Positions 1-10,635 of a DNA stretch of 64,000 bases are shown here, in pieces. The stretch is from Deltaproteobacteria bacterium (GTDB taxonomy: Bacteria > Myxococcota > Myxococcia > Myxococcales > SZAS-1). The DNA lies in contig JAFEBB010000003.1 of assembly GCA_018266075.1 (NCBI GenBank), positions 124,001-188,000 on the forward strand. Reading direction: 5' to 3'. The position numbers and the translations under genes were made by a program. The notes beneath the pieces are model-generated. The model did no database searches and was not told the origin of the DNA. It saw nothing but the letters and a program-made list of their open reading frames with translations. Positions within the stretch are counted from its first letter, which is position 1. Each line of letters starts with the position of its first letter.

Positions 1-1
1 G

Positions 2-262
2 GTGGTGGTGAGCGTGGAGGGCGATGGCGAGACCGTGCGCTGCACCGTCACCGATCGCGGCCCCGGCGTGCCCGCGGAGCAGCGCCCCCAGCTCTTCGAG
101 CGCTTCCGAAGCTTCGGTGAGCGCGCAGGTGCCGCGGGGCTGGGACTCTACATCTGCAAGCAGATCGTGGAGCTCCACGGCGGGCGGATCTGGGTGGAGG
201 ATCCTCCCGGTGGCGGGGCGCGGTTCGTGGTGGAGCTTGGCGCGGCCGGCCCAGGGCGGTGA
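2..262 (+). CDS. Sensor histidine kinase, C-terminal fragment (cut by window edge)
   Basis: Only the last 86 codons are present; the gene begins before the window. The fragment is the ATP-binding (HATPase_c) end of a two-component sensor kinase. A D-R-G-P-G-V G1-type box is followed by 'LFERF', the ATP-lid segment, and then the G2 box 'AAGLGLYICKQIVELHGG'. The usual last strand of the fold, about 'GARFVVELG', follows. The sensor and dimerisation domains are not visible, so the signal is unknown. The stop lies 4 bp before the stop codon of the convergent ABC-F gene. No partner response regulator is next to it in this window; the NtrC-type regulator at 5.5 kb is separated by oppositely oriented genes. 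Confidence 0.9.
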   Translation: MVVSVEGDGETVRCTVTDRGPGVPAEQRPQLFERFRSFGERAGAAGLGLYICKQIVELHGGRIWVEDPPGGGARFVVELGAAGPGR

Positions 263-265
263 CGC

Positions 266-2161
<1,896 letters not shown>

Positions 2162-2197
2162 GCGCGCAATCTCGCCGCGGAGCGGGCGCGCATCAAG

Positions 2198-2368
2198 CTA
2201 CTTGCGACGCGGCAGCTCGCGCGGGAGGTGGCCGTGCAGGTGCCCGGGCTCTTCCGGCGCCGAGCGCTTGCCGCCCTCGTGCGTGCCCAGCTCGCGGCGC
2301 GCGCGCCCGCCGGGATACGGGGTCAGAGGCTCTCGCTTGGGCGCCTGCTCGTCGGTCCGCTCGGCCAT
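2198..2368 (-). CDS. Small charged hypothetical protein (56 aa)
   Basis: This short reading frame encodes a hydrophilic protein rich in Arg, Glu, Pro and His (starts MAERTDEQAPKREP, ends PRELPRRK). The start was chosen because GGAGG sits five bases upstream of the ATG on the minus strand, much better than any upstream in-frame start. It has no signal peptide, membrane segment or recognised motif. It lies directly upstream of the ABC-F gene on the same strand (36 bp apart) and could be co-transcribed with it. The function is unknown. The strong ribosome binding site and high-GC third positions support a real gene, but its small size leaves doubt. Confidence 0.55.
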   Translation of the reverse strand: MAERTDEQAPKREPLTPYPGGRARRELGTHEGGKRSAPEEPGHLHGHLPRELPRRK

Positions 2369-2432
2369 GTCGACCTCCGTGCGGAGAAGCTGGGGACTCC
2401 GCGGCGAACTAGCTTTCACGCGGAGGACTCCC

Positions 2433-2834
2433 ATGCGCGCGCTCGCAGCCATGTTGATCGTCGGAGGGCTCTGGGGCGGGCGGGCGCTCGCGCAGGAGTA
2501 CGAGTACCAGTCGAGCACCTCGACGCTGCCGTCGAGCTCGAGCGTGCCCTCCGCGCAGAACACGAGCATCCCGACGACCAACCAGGCGACCACGAACACG
2601 TACTCGATCAGCGTGATCAACCCGGGCTTGCCGAGCTTGCCGCCGAGCCTCACCAACGACATCAACGACCTCACCTCGGGCTTCAGCGAGCTCACCAACC
2701 AGGGGCCCACCGCGCTGCCCGACCTCGGTGTGGACCTCGGGCCCGGACCGCTCGGTGCACCGCCAGGCGCGCAGGGGCCGAGCGGCTTGCCCGTGAGCGG
2801 CCTGGGCTCGAGCGGCATGGACCTCTTCCACTGA
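2433..2834 (+). CDS. Secreted low-complexity protein (133 aa)
   Basis: The N-terminus is a clear Sec signal peptide (MRALAAMLIVGGLWGGRALA, cleavage probably just before QEYEY). The mature part is about 110 residues, low in charge and rich in Ser, Thr, Pro, Gly, Asn and Leu, with no cysteine. GGAGG five to six bases before this ATG fixes the start; a longer in-frame extension to 2025 runs into the antisense of the ABC-F gene. It was probably exported to the periplasm or beyond. No family was recognised. The methyltransferase gene follows closely downstream. Confidence 0.75.
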   Translation: MRALAAMLIVGGLWGGRALAQEYEYQSSTSTLPSSSSVPSAQNTSIPTTNQATTNTYSISVINPGLPSLPPSLTNDINDLTSGFSELTNQGPTALPDLGVDLGPGPLGAPPGAQGPSGLPVSGLGSSGMDLFH

Positions 2835-2867
2835 GTGAATTTTCCGGCGCGCGGTAGATTGCGCGCC

Positions 2868-3605
2868 GTGTCCGAGCGATTCCGAATCCTCGCGGGCGAC
2901 GCGCGCACCTCTGCGCTCTACGCCGACGCGCTCTCCGGCCAGAAGGCCGCCGCGCTGATCACCGACCCGCCGTATTGCCTGCTCACCCGGCGTCGCAAGG
3001 GCGGCGATCTGCGCGAGGCCAAGGGCCGCAAGCTGGACCACGAGATCGTCGTTCGCTTCGAGGACGTGCGCAGCTATCGCAAGTTCACCGAGGGCTGGCT
3101 GCCGCACGCGTTGAGCTCGCTCGCGCCGGGCGCGCGCGCGGCCATCTGGACCAACTTCCTGGGCAAGCAGCCCATCCTCGACGTCGCCAAGGCGCACGGA
3201 TTCGCGCACCTTCACGGCGAGTACGTGTGGGCCAAGCGGACGACCGGGTCGCAGGGCAGCGAGCAGCTCCTGCGCGTGTACGAAGTCGCGCTGCTGCTCG
3301 GGCGCGAGCCCGCGGCGCCGATTGCGCTCGGTGGGCAGAACCCGGTGCGCGCGGTGGTGGCCGGCTACGACGACGACGGCGAGGCCGCGAAGTGGGGCTC
3401 GCACCCGCACCACAAGCCCTTCGGCGTGCTCGAGCCGCTCATTCGCGAGTTCACCCAGCCCGGTGACATCGTGCTGGATCCGTTCGCCGGATCCGGATCC
3501 ATCCCGGCGGCGGCGCTCCAGCTCGGACGGCGCGCGGCGGGCATCGAGCTCGAGGCGGAGTGGGCCGAGCGCGTGCGCGTGCGGCTGGGCAGGGTGGCAG
3601 GTTAA
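2868..3605 (+). CDS. Orphan DNA methyltransferase, beta class (DPPY motif)
   Basis: This is a 245-residue S-adenosylmethionine-dependent DNA methyltransferase. The catalytic motif IV, DPPY, is at residues 33-36, and the SAM-binding motif I, DPFAGSGS, is near the C-terminus (204-211). That order (IV before I) defines the beta class, and DPPY suggests N6-adenine rather than N4-cytosine as target. The chain is shorter than most beta-class enzymes (about 280-360), so the target-recognition region is compact. The GTG at 2868 was chosen because homologues start near 'RFRILxGDA'; a GTG at 2835 would add 11 residues. No restriction endonuclease gene is adjacent, so it appears to be a solitary methylase. 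Its recognition site cannot be read from sequence. Confidence 0.88.
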   Translation: MSERFRILAGDARTSALYADALSGQKAAALITDPPYCLLTRRRKGGDLREAKGRKLDHEIVVRFEDVRSYRKFTEGWLPHALSSLAPGARAAIWTNFLGKQPILDVAKAHGFAHLHGEYVWAKRTTGSQGSEQLLRVYEVALLLGREPAAPIALGGQNPVRAVVAGYDDDGEAAKWGSHPHHKPFGVLEPLIREFTQPGDIVLDPFAGSGSIPAAALQLGRRAAGIELEAEWAERVRVRLGRVAG

Positions 3606-3614
3606 GAGAACGCA

Positions 3615-5468
3615 ATGGTGCACGCGCTCAAGCAGAAGCCCAGGGCCGGCGTCCGCGAGCGACTGCTCGGGCTGCGTGTGCTCGCGAGCTACATGCCGCG
3701 CACCTTCAAGCTCGTCTGGGAGAGCTCGAAGGGCTTCGCGATTCTGCTGGTGATCTTGCTGCTGGCGTCGTCGGGATTGCCCGCGGCGATGGCGTGGATT
3801 GGCAAGCTCATCGTCGACGCGGTCGTGAGCACGGCGAAGTCGCACGATCCCGCGCAGCAGCAGCACGTGCTCAATCTGGTGCTGCTCGAGCTGGGCTTGA
3901 TGCTCGTGCAGCTCCTGCTGAACCGGCTGCAGATGCTGATGCGCTCGCTGATGGGCGAGACGCTCGGCAACCACGTGAACGTGATGATCCTCGAGAAGGC
4001 GCTCACGCTGGAGCTGCGCCACTTCGAGGACGCCGACTTCTACGACAAGATGCAGAACGCGCGTCGCGAGGCAAGCTCGCGACCGCTGAACCTGGTGCTG
4101 GAGCTTGTGCAGCTCCTGCAGCAGGGCATCGTGCTCGGCAGCTACACGTTCTTGCTCGCGCGGCTCTCGTGGTGGAGCGCGGGGATCATCGTGCTCGCGT
4201 CGCTGCCGGCGTTCATCGCCGAGGCGCGCATGAGCCGCGACGCCTTCCGGCTCAACAGCTGGCGCGCGCCCGAGGGCCGTCGCGCGAACTACCTCGAGTG
4301 GATCCTCACCCGCGACGCGCACGTGAAAGAGGTGAAGATCTATGGCATCGGCTCGATCATCCTCGAGCGGTACAAGAAGCTCTTCACCAAGTTCTACGCG
4401 GAGGATCGCGCGCTCGCGATCCGGCGCACGATCTACGGCCTGCTGCTCGGGGCGTTCTCGCTGCTGGCGTTCTACGCGAGCTACGCGTGGATGGCGCAGC
4501 GCGCGTCGCTGGCGGCGATCTCCATCGGCGACCTGACTCTTTATTTGACGGTGTTCCGCCAAGGGCAGTCGTCATTCCAAAGTGTCTTGAGCGGCGTGGC
4601 CGGCTTGTACGAAGACGGCTTGTACATGACGAACCTGTTCACCTACCTGGACATGCCCACCGGCGGGGAGAAGCCGCGCGTGCTGCCGCCGCTCACCGCG
4701 CCCACCGGTGCCCCGCAGATCATCGAGTTCCGCGACGTCTCGTTCAAATATCCGAATAGTGAGAAGTGGGTTCTACGCCACGTCAATTTGACGATTAACC
4801 CGGGCGAGAAGCTCGCGCTTGTGGGTGAGAACGGCGCCGGCAAGAGCACGCTCATCAAGCTCCTGCTGCGGCTCTATGATCCGACCGAGGGCGCGATCCT
4901 CTACGGCGGCGTGGATCTGCGCGACATGGATCCCTGGGACTTCCGCAAGCGCGTGGGCGTCGTGTTCCAGGACTTCGTGCGCTACCAGTTCACGGTGAGC
5001 GAGAACATCGGCCTGGGCTGGGTGCCGCACCTCGAGGATCGCAAGCGCATCGAGGATGCGGCCGAGCGCGGTGGCGTGAAGAACGTCATCGAGAACCTGC
5101 CCCACAAGTTCGACACCATGCTCGGCGGCTGGTTCGAAGAGGGCCAGGAGCTCTCCGGCGGCCAGTGGCAGAAGGTGGCCATCGCGCGCGCGTTCATGCG
5201 CGAGGCCGAGCTGCTCATCCTCGACGAGCCCACGGCCGCGCTCGACGCCGAGGCCGAGCACGATCTCTTCGTGCGCCTGCAGGCGCTCGCCGCGCACCGC
5301 AGTGCCATCCTGATTTCTCATCGCTTCTCCACCGTGCGCCGCGCGGACCGCATCGCCGTGATTCGCGACGGCCAGGTGGAAGAGCTGGGCACGCATGCAG
5401 CGCTCTTGGAGAAGAACGGGAGATACGCCCAGCTCTTCAAGCTTCAGGCTGCGGGCTACGTGGACTGA
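3615..5468 (+). CDS. ABC transporter, fused permease and ATPase (exporter type)
   Basis: This 617-residue half-transporter has an N-terminal membrane domain with several hydrophobic stretches up to about residue 340, then one ATPase domain. Walker A is G-E-N-G-A-G-K-S-T near residue 402, the signature LSGGQ is near 512, and Walker B LLILDEPTAALD is near 535, followed by the H-loop 'ISHRF'. The architecture is that of type IV exporters (MsbA/HlyB-like) acting as homodimers in the inner membrane. There is no peptidase C39 domain. The signature reads LSGGQWQKVAIARAF, as in a subgroup of bacterial multidrug-type exporters; the substrate is unknown. It begins 9 bp after the methyltransferase stop and is followed 19 bp later by an NtrC-type regulator, so co-transcription is plausible. 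Confidence 0.92.
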   Translation: MVHALKQKPRAGVRERLLGLRVLASYMPRTFKLVWESSKGFAILLVILLLASSGLPAAMAWIGKLIVDAVVSTAKSHDPAQQQHVLNLVLLELGLMLVQLLLNRLQMLMRSLMGETLGNHVNVMILEKALTLELRHFEDADFYDKMQNARREASSRPLNLVLELVQLLQQGIVLGSYTFLLARLSWWSAGIIVLASLPAFIAEARMSRDAFRLNSWRAPEGRRANYLEWILTRDAHVKEVKIYGIGSIILERYKKLFTKFYAEDRALAIRRTIYGLLLGAFSLLAFYASYAWMAQRASLAAISIGDLTLYLTVFRQGQSSFQSVLSGVAGLYEDGLYMTNLFTYLDMPTGGEKPRVLPPLTAPTGAPQIIEFRDVSFKYPNSEKWVLRHVNLTINPGEKLALVGENGAGKSTLIKLLLRLYDPTEGAILYGGVDLRDMDPWDFRKRVGVVFQDFVRYQFTVSENIGLGWVPHLEDRKRIEDAAERGGVKNVIENLPHKFDTMLGGWFEEGQELSGGQWQKVAIARAFMREAELLILDEPTAALDAEAEHDLFVRLQALAAHRSAILISHRFSTVRRADRIAVIRDGQVEELGTHAALLEKNGRYAQLFKLQAAGYVD

Positions 5469-5487
5469 ATTGCGCTAGCTTTCGACC

Positions 5488-6924
<1,437 letters not shown>

Positions 6925-6999
6925 CGAGCTGTAGCAACCGCCAGATCTCGCCGTGGATCCGCACGGATCCGCGTGGATCCAACGGCGATTCATCGACCA

Positions 7000-7059
7000 G
7001 AATTGATGCATCAATGACATATAATTAAGCATCAATTCACTTCCAGTGATCGATCACTG
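7000..7059. promoter_or_regulatory. AT-rich operator-like region with nested palindromes
   Basis: Inside very GC-rich DNA this stretch is AT-rich. It contains a 10-bp inverted repeat, GAATTGATGC (7000-7009) and GCATCAATTC (7029-7038). The left arm is itself part of the perfect palindrome TTGATGCATCAA (7003-7014). A separate perfect 16-bp palindrome, CAGTGATCGATCACTG, lies at 7044-7059. They sit just upstream of the putative promoter of the small XRE regulator. A dimeric DNA-binding protein is the likely ligand, possibly the regulator itself; that is inference. Confidence 0.5.
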
Positions 7060-7072
7060 TCCGCACGGTTTC

Positions 7073-7102
7073 TTGACGGCCCCCGGTGCGCCTGTCTACG
7101 CT
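7073..7102 (+). promoter_or_regulatory. Putative sigma-70-type promoter for the XRE regulator
   Basis: TTGACG (7073-7078) and TACGCT (7097-7102) are separated by 18 bp, about 65 bp before the ATG of the small helix-turn-helix gene. The same hexamer TACGCT recurs upstream of pilM. Confidence 0.45.
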
Positions 7103-7167
7103 GGAGCGTGTAGTGGTCGGGATGAGGGAACAGACGCGCCAGTCGCGTGGGTGACCGGGGACGACCG

Positions 7168-7431
7168 ATGAACAAGCGCAACACCGTGCGCGTGCAGCTG
7201 AAGGCGCCCGAGGGAAGAAAGAGGGAGGTCAACCACGTGGCGGAGCTGCGCGAGGAGCAGCTTCTCTCCAAGGCGGAGCTCGCGCGCCGCGCCGGCGTCA
7301 GCGCGCTCACCGTGGATCGCATCGAGCGCGGCGAGGGCTGCCGCCTCGACACCAAGCGCAAGATCATCCTCGCGCTGGGGATGAAGGTCTCCGACAAGGA
7401 GCGCGTCTTCCCCCGCGGCAAAGGCGGCTAG
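7168..7431 (+). CDS. Small XRE-family helix-turn-helix regulator
   Basis: This 87-residue protein has a Cro/C1-type helix-turn-helix at about residues 25-80 ('LSKAELARRAGVSALTVDRI' is the recognition region). A basic N-terminal arm precedes it and a short basic tail ends in GKGG. The ATG at 7168 is preceded by GGGGA; an upstream in-frame GTG at 7147 would add seven residues. The gene stands alone between palindromic sequences upstream and the pilM promoter 120 bp downstream. An autoregulator or regulator of the pil operon is therefore the simplest hypothesis. It has no sensor domain. Similar small XRE proteins are common in Myxococcota, but I cannot assign a name. Confidence 0.88.
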   Translation: MNKRNTVRVQLKAPEGRKREVNHVAELREEQLLSKAELARRAGVSALTVDRIERGEGCRLDTKRKIILALGMKVSDKERVFPRGKGG

Positions 7432-7440
7432 GCCACAAAT

Positions 7441-7469
7441 TTGGTGGGTTGGAAGACCGGTGCTACGCT
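7441..7469 (+). promoter_or_regulatory. Putative promoter of the pilM operon
   Basis: TTGGTG (7441-7446) and TACGCT (7464-7469) with a 17-bp spacer, about 85 bp before the pilM ATG. The -10 hexamer is identical to that proposed for the XRE gene. The -35 is weak, so activation by a regulator is possible. Confidence 0.4.
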
Positions 7470-7510
7470 TTGATGGAAATTGTTTAAAAGGGTTCGCAGG
7501 GCGGTCTACG

Positions 7511-7538
7511 AGCGGTTTTAAGCGGTTTGAGCGGTTTC
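7511..7538 (+). repeat. AGCGGTTT tandem repeats in the pilM leader
   Basis: Three head-to-tail copies of AGCGGTTT at 7511, 7521 and 7530 (units of 10, 9 and 9 bp) are followed by a degenerate AGGCGG. They lie between the putative pilM promoter and the pilM start, so they would be transcribed in the 5' leader. A protein-binding or translational-control role is possible but unproven. Confidence 0.6.
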
Positions 7539-7554
7539 AGGCGGAGTGAGGAAC

Positions 7555-8625
7555 ATGGCCAAGGCAAAGCTCGCCCTCGGACTCGACATCGGCTCCTCGA
7601 GCGTCAAGCTCGTGCAGCTCAAAGAGGTCAAGCGCCGCGGAGTCACCAGCTACCAGCTCGCGGCGTTCGGCAAGAAGGACCTCCCGCCCGAGGCCATCGT
7701 CGACGGGCAGCTGATGAACTCCACGGCGATCGTCCAGGCCATCCAGGAACTGGTGGCCGAACAAAAAATTCGCCAGAAGGACGTCGCCATCGGCGTGTCC
7801 GGCCACTCGGTGATCATCAAGAAGATCTCGCTCCCTCGCATGACGGAGGAGGAGCTCGACGAGTCCATCCAGTACGAGGCGGAGCAGTACATCCCCTTCG
7901 ACGTGAAGGACGTGAACATCTCCTGCGAGATCCTCAACAAGGCCGACGAGAGCGCGCAGATGGACGTGCTCCTGGTCGCTGCCAAGAAGGACATGATCAA
8001 CGACTACACCACGGTCATCGCCGAGGCCGGCCTGAACGCGGTGGTGGTCGACGTGGACGCCTTCGCCGTCCAGAACATGTTCGAGGCGAACTACGACGTG
8101 CCCAAGGGTGAGACCGTCGTGCTCATCAACGCCGGCGCGAGCGTGGTGAACATCAACATCCTCGCCGACGGCATCACCACCTTCACCCGCGACGTCACCA
8201 TCGGTGGCAACCAGTTCACCGAGGAGATCCAGAAGCAGCTCAACGTCTCCTATGAAGAGGCCGAGGCGCTGAAGGTCGGCGGCAAGCACGGTGACCAGGA
8301 CGCGGTGGTTCCGCAAGAAGTGGAGCGGGTGATCGCCGGCGTGGCCGAGCAGATGGCTGGCGAAATCCAGCGCTCGCTCGACTTCTACGCGAGCACGGCG
8401 GCCGACTCGCACATCGCCAAGGTCTTCCTCTCCGGCGGCACCGCTAAGATCCCCGCGCTCTTCAAGACCATCGAGAGCCGCGTGGGCGTGCCGGTGGAGA
8501 TCATCAACCCCTTCAAGAACGTGGAGATCGACAACCGCAAGTTCGATCCCGCGCTGATCATGGAGCTGGCGCCGCAAGCCGCCGTGGCCGTGGGCCTGGG
8601 GCTGCGCCGCGAGGGCGATCACTAG
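7555..8625 (+). CDS. pilM: Type IV pilus assembly protein PilM
   Basis: PilM is a cytoplasmic actin-like ATP-binding protein that binds the short N-terminal tail of PilN and anchors the pilus alignment complex at the inner membrane. The 356-residue chain opens with the actin-fold phosphate-1 motif 'LGLDIGSSSVKLVQL'. It contains the acidic 'YEAEQYIPFD' segment and later the 'LSGGTAKIPAL' adenosine-type motif, all typical of PilM. Length matches the family (about 350). The ATG at 7555 follows a GTGAGGA ribosome binding site; an upstream in-frame GTG would add three residues. It is the first gene of pilM-N-O-P-Q. Confidence 0.97.
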   Translation: MAKAKLALGLDIGSSSVKLVQLKEVKRRGVTSYQLAAFGKKDLPPEAIVDGQLMNSTAIVQAIQELVAEQKIRQKDVAIGVSGHSVIIKKISLPRMTEEELDESIQYEAEQYIPFDVKDVNISCEILNKADESAQMDVLLVAAKKDMINDYTTVIAEAGLNAVVVDVDAFAVQNMFEANYDVPKGETVVLINAGASVVNINILADGITTFTRDVTIGGNQFTEEIQKQLNVSYEEAEALKVGGKHGDQDAVVPQEVERVIAGVAEQMAGEIQRSLDFYASTAADSHIAKVFLSGGTAKIPALFKTIESRVGVPVEIINPFKNVEIDNRKFDPALIMELAPQAAVAVGLGLRREGDH

Positions 8626-8684
8626 AACTTGGGCTTCACCAACTCGATTGGGCGCGGGGCAGCACGCCGCGAGCAGGTGTCTGA

Positions 8685-9347
8685 ATGATTCGCATCAACC
8701 TACTGCCGGTCAAAGCCCACCGGAAAGCCGAGGCCGGACGGCAGCAGCTCATCCTCTTCGCGCTCGTCCTGGTCGCGGCCATTGGCGGCAACCTCTACGT
8801 CTGGCAGCAGAAGTCGGCCACCGAGGCCGACAAGCAGGCCCAGGTCGCCAAGACCCAGCAGCAGATCGCCGAGCTCGACAAGGTCATCGCGGAAGTCAAA
8901 GACATCAACAAGAAGGAAGACGAGCTCAAGACCAAGCTCGGCGCGCTCAATAAGCTCAAGGCGGGCCGCGCGGGCCCGGTGAAGGTGCTCGACGCGCTCC
9001 AGACCGCCATGCCCAAGAAGGTCTGGCTGTCGGCTGTGACCGAGGCCGGCGGGGCCATGAAGATCGACGGCGTGGCCCTCAGCCAGGACGACCTCGCTGA
9101 GTTCATGACCGCACTGCAGAACGTGGTCGACACCCCGCAGGGCATCGGCCGCCTGGTGGCCGGCGACAACGCCAAGGAGTCGCGCGTGGAGCTCTCCACC
9201 GACGGCAAGGTGGTGAACCTGGTGCCCTCGCAGGTCACGCCCTTCTTCACCAGCGTGAAGCTCGGCCAGGACCAGCAGGGCTCGGATGTCGCCGGGGCGA
9301 AGACGGTGAAGTTCTCGTTGTCGCTGGCGGCGAACTACTCGGCCTGA
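8685..9347 (+). CDS. pilN: Type IV pilus inner-membrane protein PilN
   Basis: PilN is a bitopic inner-membrane protein. Its cytoplasmic tail docks into PilM and its periplasmic part pairs with PilO. The start MIRINLLP is the conserved PilM-binding motif (INLLP). One transmembrane helix follows at about 23-42, then a long predicted coiled coil (about 45-100), then a ferredoxin-like periplasmic fold. At 220 residues it is normal to slightly long for PilN. There is a 59-bp gap after pilM, and pilO begins 12 bp after the stop. Confidence 0.96.
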   Translation: MIRINLLPVKAHRKAEAGRQQLILFALVLVAAIGGNLYVWQQKSATEADKQAQVAKTQQQIAELDKVIAEVKDINKKEDELKTKLGALNKLKAGRAGPVKVLDALQTAMPKKVWLSAVTEAGGAMKIDGVALSQDDLAEFMTALQNVVDTPQGIGRLVAGDNAKESRVELSTDGKVVNLVPSQVTPFFTSVKLGQDQQGSDVAGAKTVKFSLSLAANYSA

Positions 9348-9359
9348 GGCGCCTTCTCA

Positions 9360-9956
9360 ATGAACAAGCTCATTGAACAGCTCCAGAAGACGCCCCTGCC
9401 CCAGAAGGTGGCTGCCATCATCTTCCTGGCGGTGGGCATGTCGGTGGCCAACTACTTCCTGGCCATCCAGCCGCTCGACGACAGCATCGCCGCGCTGCAG
9501 CGCAAGCAGAGCGAGCTCGACCTCGAGTACACGCAGAAGAAGACCATCGCCAACAACCTCAACAGCTACAAGCAGCGCCTGGAGAAGCTGGAGCAGGACC
9601 TGGCGCTGGCGCTCACCGAGCTGCCGCAGGACGCGCAGATCGACGAGCTGCTCCGCCAGCTCAACGACGTGGGCAAGAAGGCCGGCCTCACCATCACCGG
9701 CGTGCTGCCCGGCGAGGAGGGCTCCGGCCCGCAGGAGTTCATCGCCAAGATCCCCATCGCCATGACCGTCACCGGTTCGTACGAGGAGATCGCGGTGTTC
9801 TTCGAGAGCGTGAGCAAGCTTCGCCGCATCGTGAACATCAACGACATCACCCTGAGCACGCCCACGACGCACAACGAGAAGGTGGTGCTGGCGTCGAAGT
9901 TCCAGGCGACCACGTTCCGGTTCCGGCCGGCTTCCGCCAAGCCCGCGGCCAAGTAG
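9360..9956 (+). CDS. pilO: Type IV pilus inner-membrane protein PilO
   Basis: PilO heterodimerises with PilN in the periplasm and contacts PilP. The 198-residue chain has a short cytoplasmic N-terminus, one transmembrane helix at about 17-33 ('VAAIIFLAVGMSVANYF'), a coiled coil (about 38-85), and a C-terminal ferredoxin-like domain. That domain includes the family-typical 'GSYEEIAVFFESVSKLRRI' segment. The stop codon overlaps a GTG in the pilP frame, consistent with tight co-expression. Confidence 0.95.
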   Translation: MNKLIEQLQKTPLPQKVAAIIFLAVGMSVANYFLAIQPLDDSIAALQRKQSELDLEYTQKKTIANNLNSYKQRLEKLEQDLALALTELPQDAQIDELLRQLNDVGKKAGLTITGVLPGEEGSGPQEFIAKIPIAMTVTGSYEEIAVFFESVSKLRRIVNINDITLSTPTTHNEKVVLASKFQATTFRFRPASAKPAAK

Positions 9957-9970
9957 TGAGGACAGCCACC

Positions 9971-10543
9971 ATGCGACGCGCACTACTCACCCTCCTGCTC
10001 CCGGCCACGCTCGCAGCGTGCGGCAACGACGCGCCGCGGCCCGCGCCCAAGCCTGCCGCCGCCGCGCCGGCGGCGCCCAAGCCCGCCGAGACCGCAGCCG
10101 CCACGCCTGCTGCGTCGGGCGACGCGGCCCCGGCCTTCGTCTACGCGTACATCCCCTCGGGCAAGCGCGACCCCTTCCGCAACCCGCTCGACGAGCTCTC
10201 GGCCAACGACCGCAACGGCGCCGTCATCCAGACCGCCTGCAACGCGCCGCTCTGCAAGTGGGACCTCGACCAGCTCAAGCTGGTGGGCGTGGTGAGCGGC
10301 ATGTCGAACCCGCTCGCCATGGTGGAGGACCCCCAGGGCGTGGGCTACCTGGTGCGCCGCAACAGCTTCATGGGCAAGAAGGGCGGCCGCGTCACCCAGA
10401 TCAAGCACGACAGCCTGGTGGTCACGGAGATCGTGCGCGGCGGCGACGGCAAGCCCCACCCCAATGACATCCCCCTGCACCTGGCGCTGGAGCAGGTCTC
10501 TGCCGGCGACCAGGATCTCCTCGAGAACGAGGGCGGCGAGTGA
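9971..10543 (+). CDS. pilP: Type IV pilus lipoprotein PilP
   Basis: PilP is an inner-membrane lipoprotein that links the PilNO dimer to the secretin PilQ. The 190-residue product has a signal peptide ending in the lipobox LAAC (Cys17). A Pro/Ala-rich linker (about 22-50) follows, and then the compact C-terminal beta domain with 'KRDPFRNP' and 'LKLVGVVSG...AMVEDPQGVGYLVRRNSFMG', diagnostic of PilP. The ATG at 9971 gives an ideal signal peptide; a GTG at 9956 overlapping the pilO stop would add five residues. Its stop region overlaps an alternative GTG start of pilQ. Confidence 0.95.
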   Translation: MRRALLTLLLPATLAACGNDAPRPAPKPAAAAPAAPKPAETAAATPAASGDAAPAFVYAYIPSGKRDPFRNPLDELSANDRNGAVIQTACNAPLCKWDLDQLKLVGVVSGMSNPLAMVEDPQGVGYLVRRNSFMGKKGGRVTQIKHDSLVVTEIVRGGDGKPHPNDIPLHLALEQVSAGDQDLLENEGGE

Positions 10544-10635
10544 ACGCCCCCACCGGACGGTACGACGTGAACGCTTCCCCTTCTCAATCTGCGCCCGCGG
10601 GCGCACCGCTGAGCTGGTTCAAAGGAGTGCGCGCG

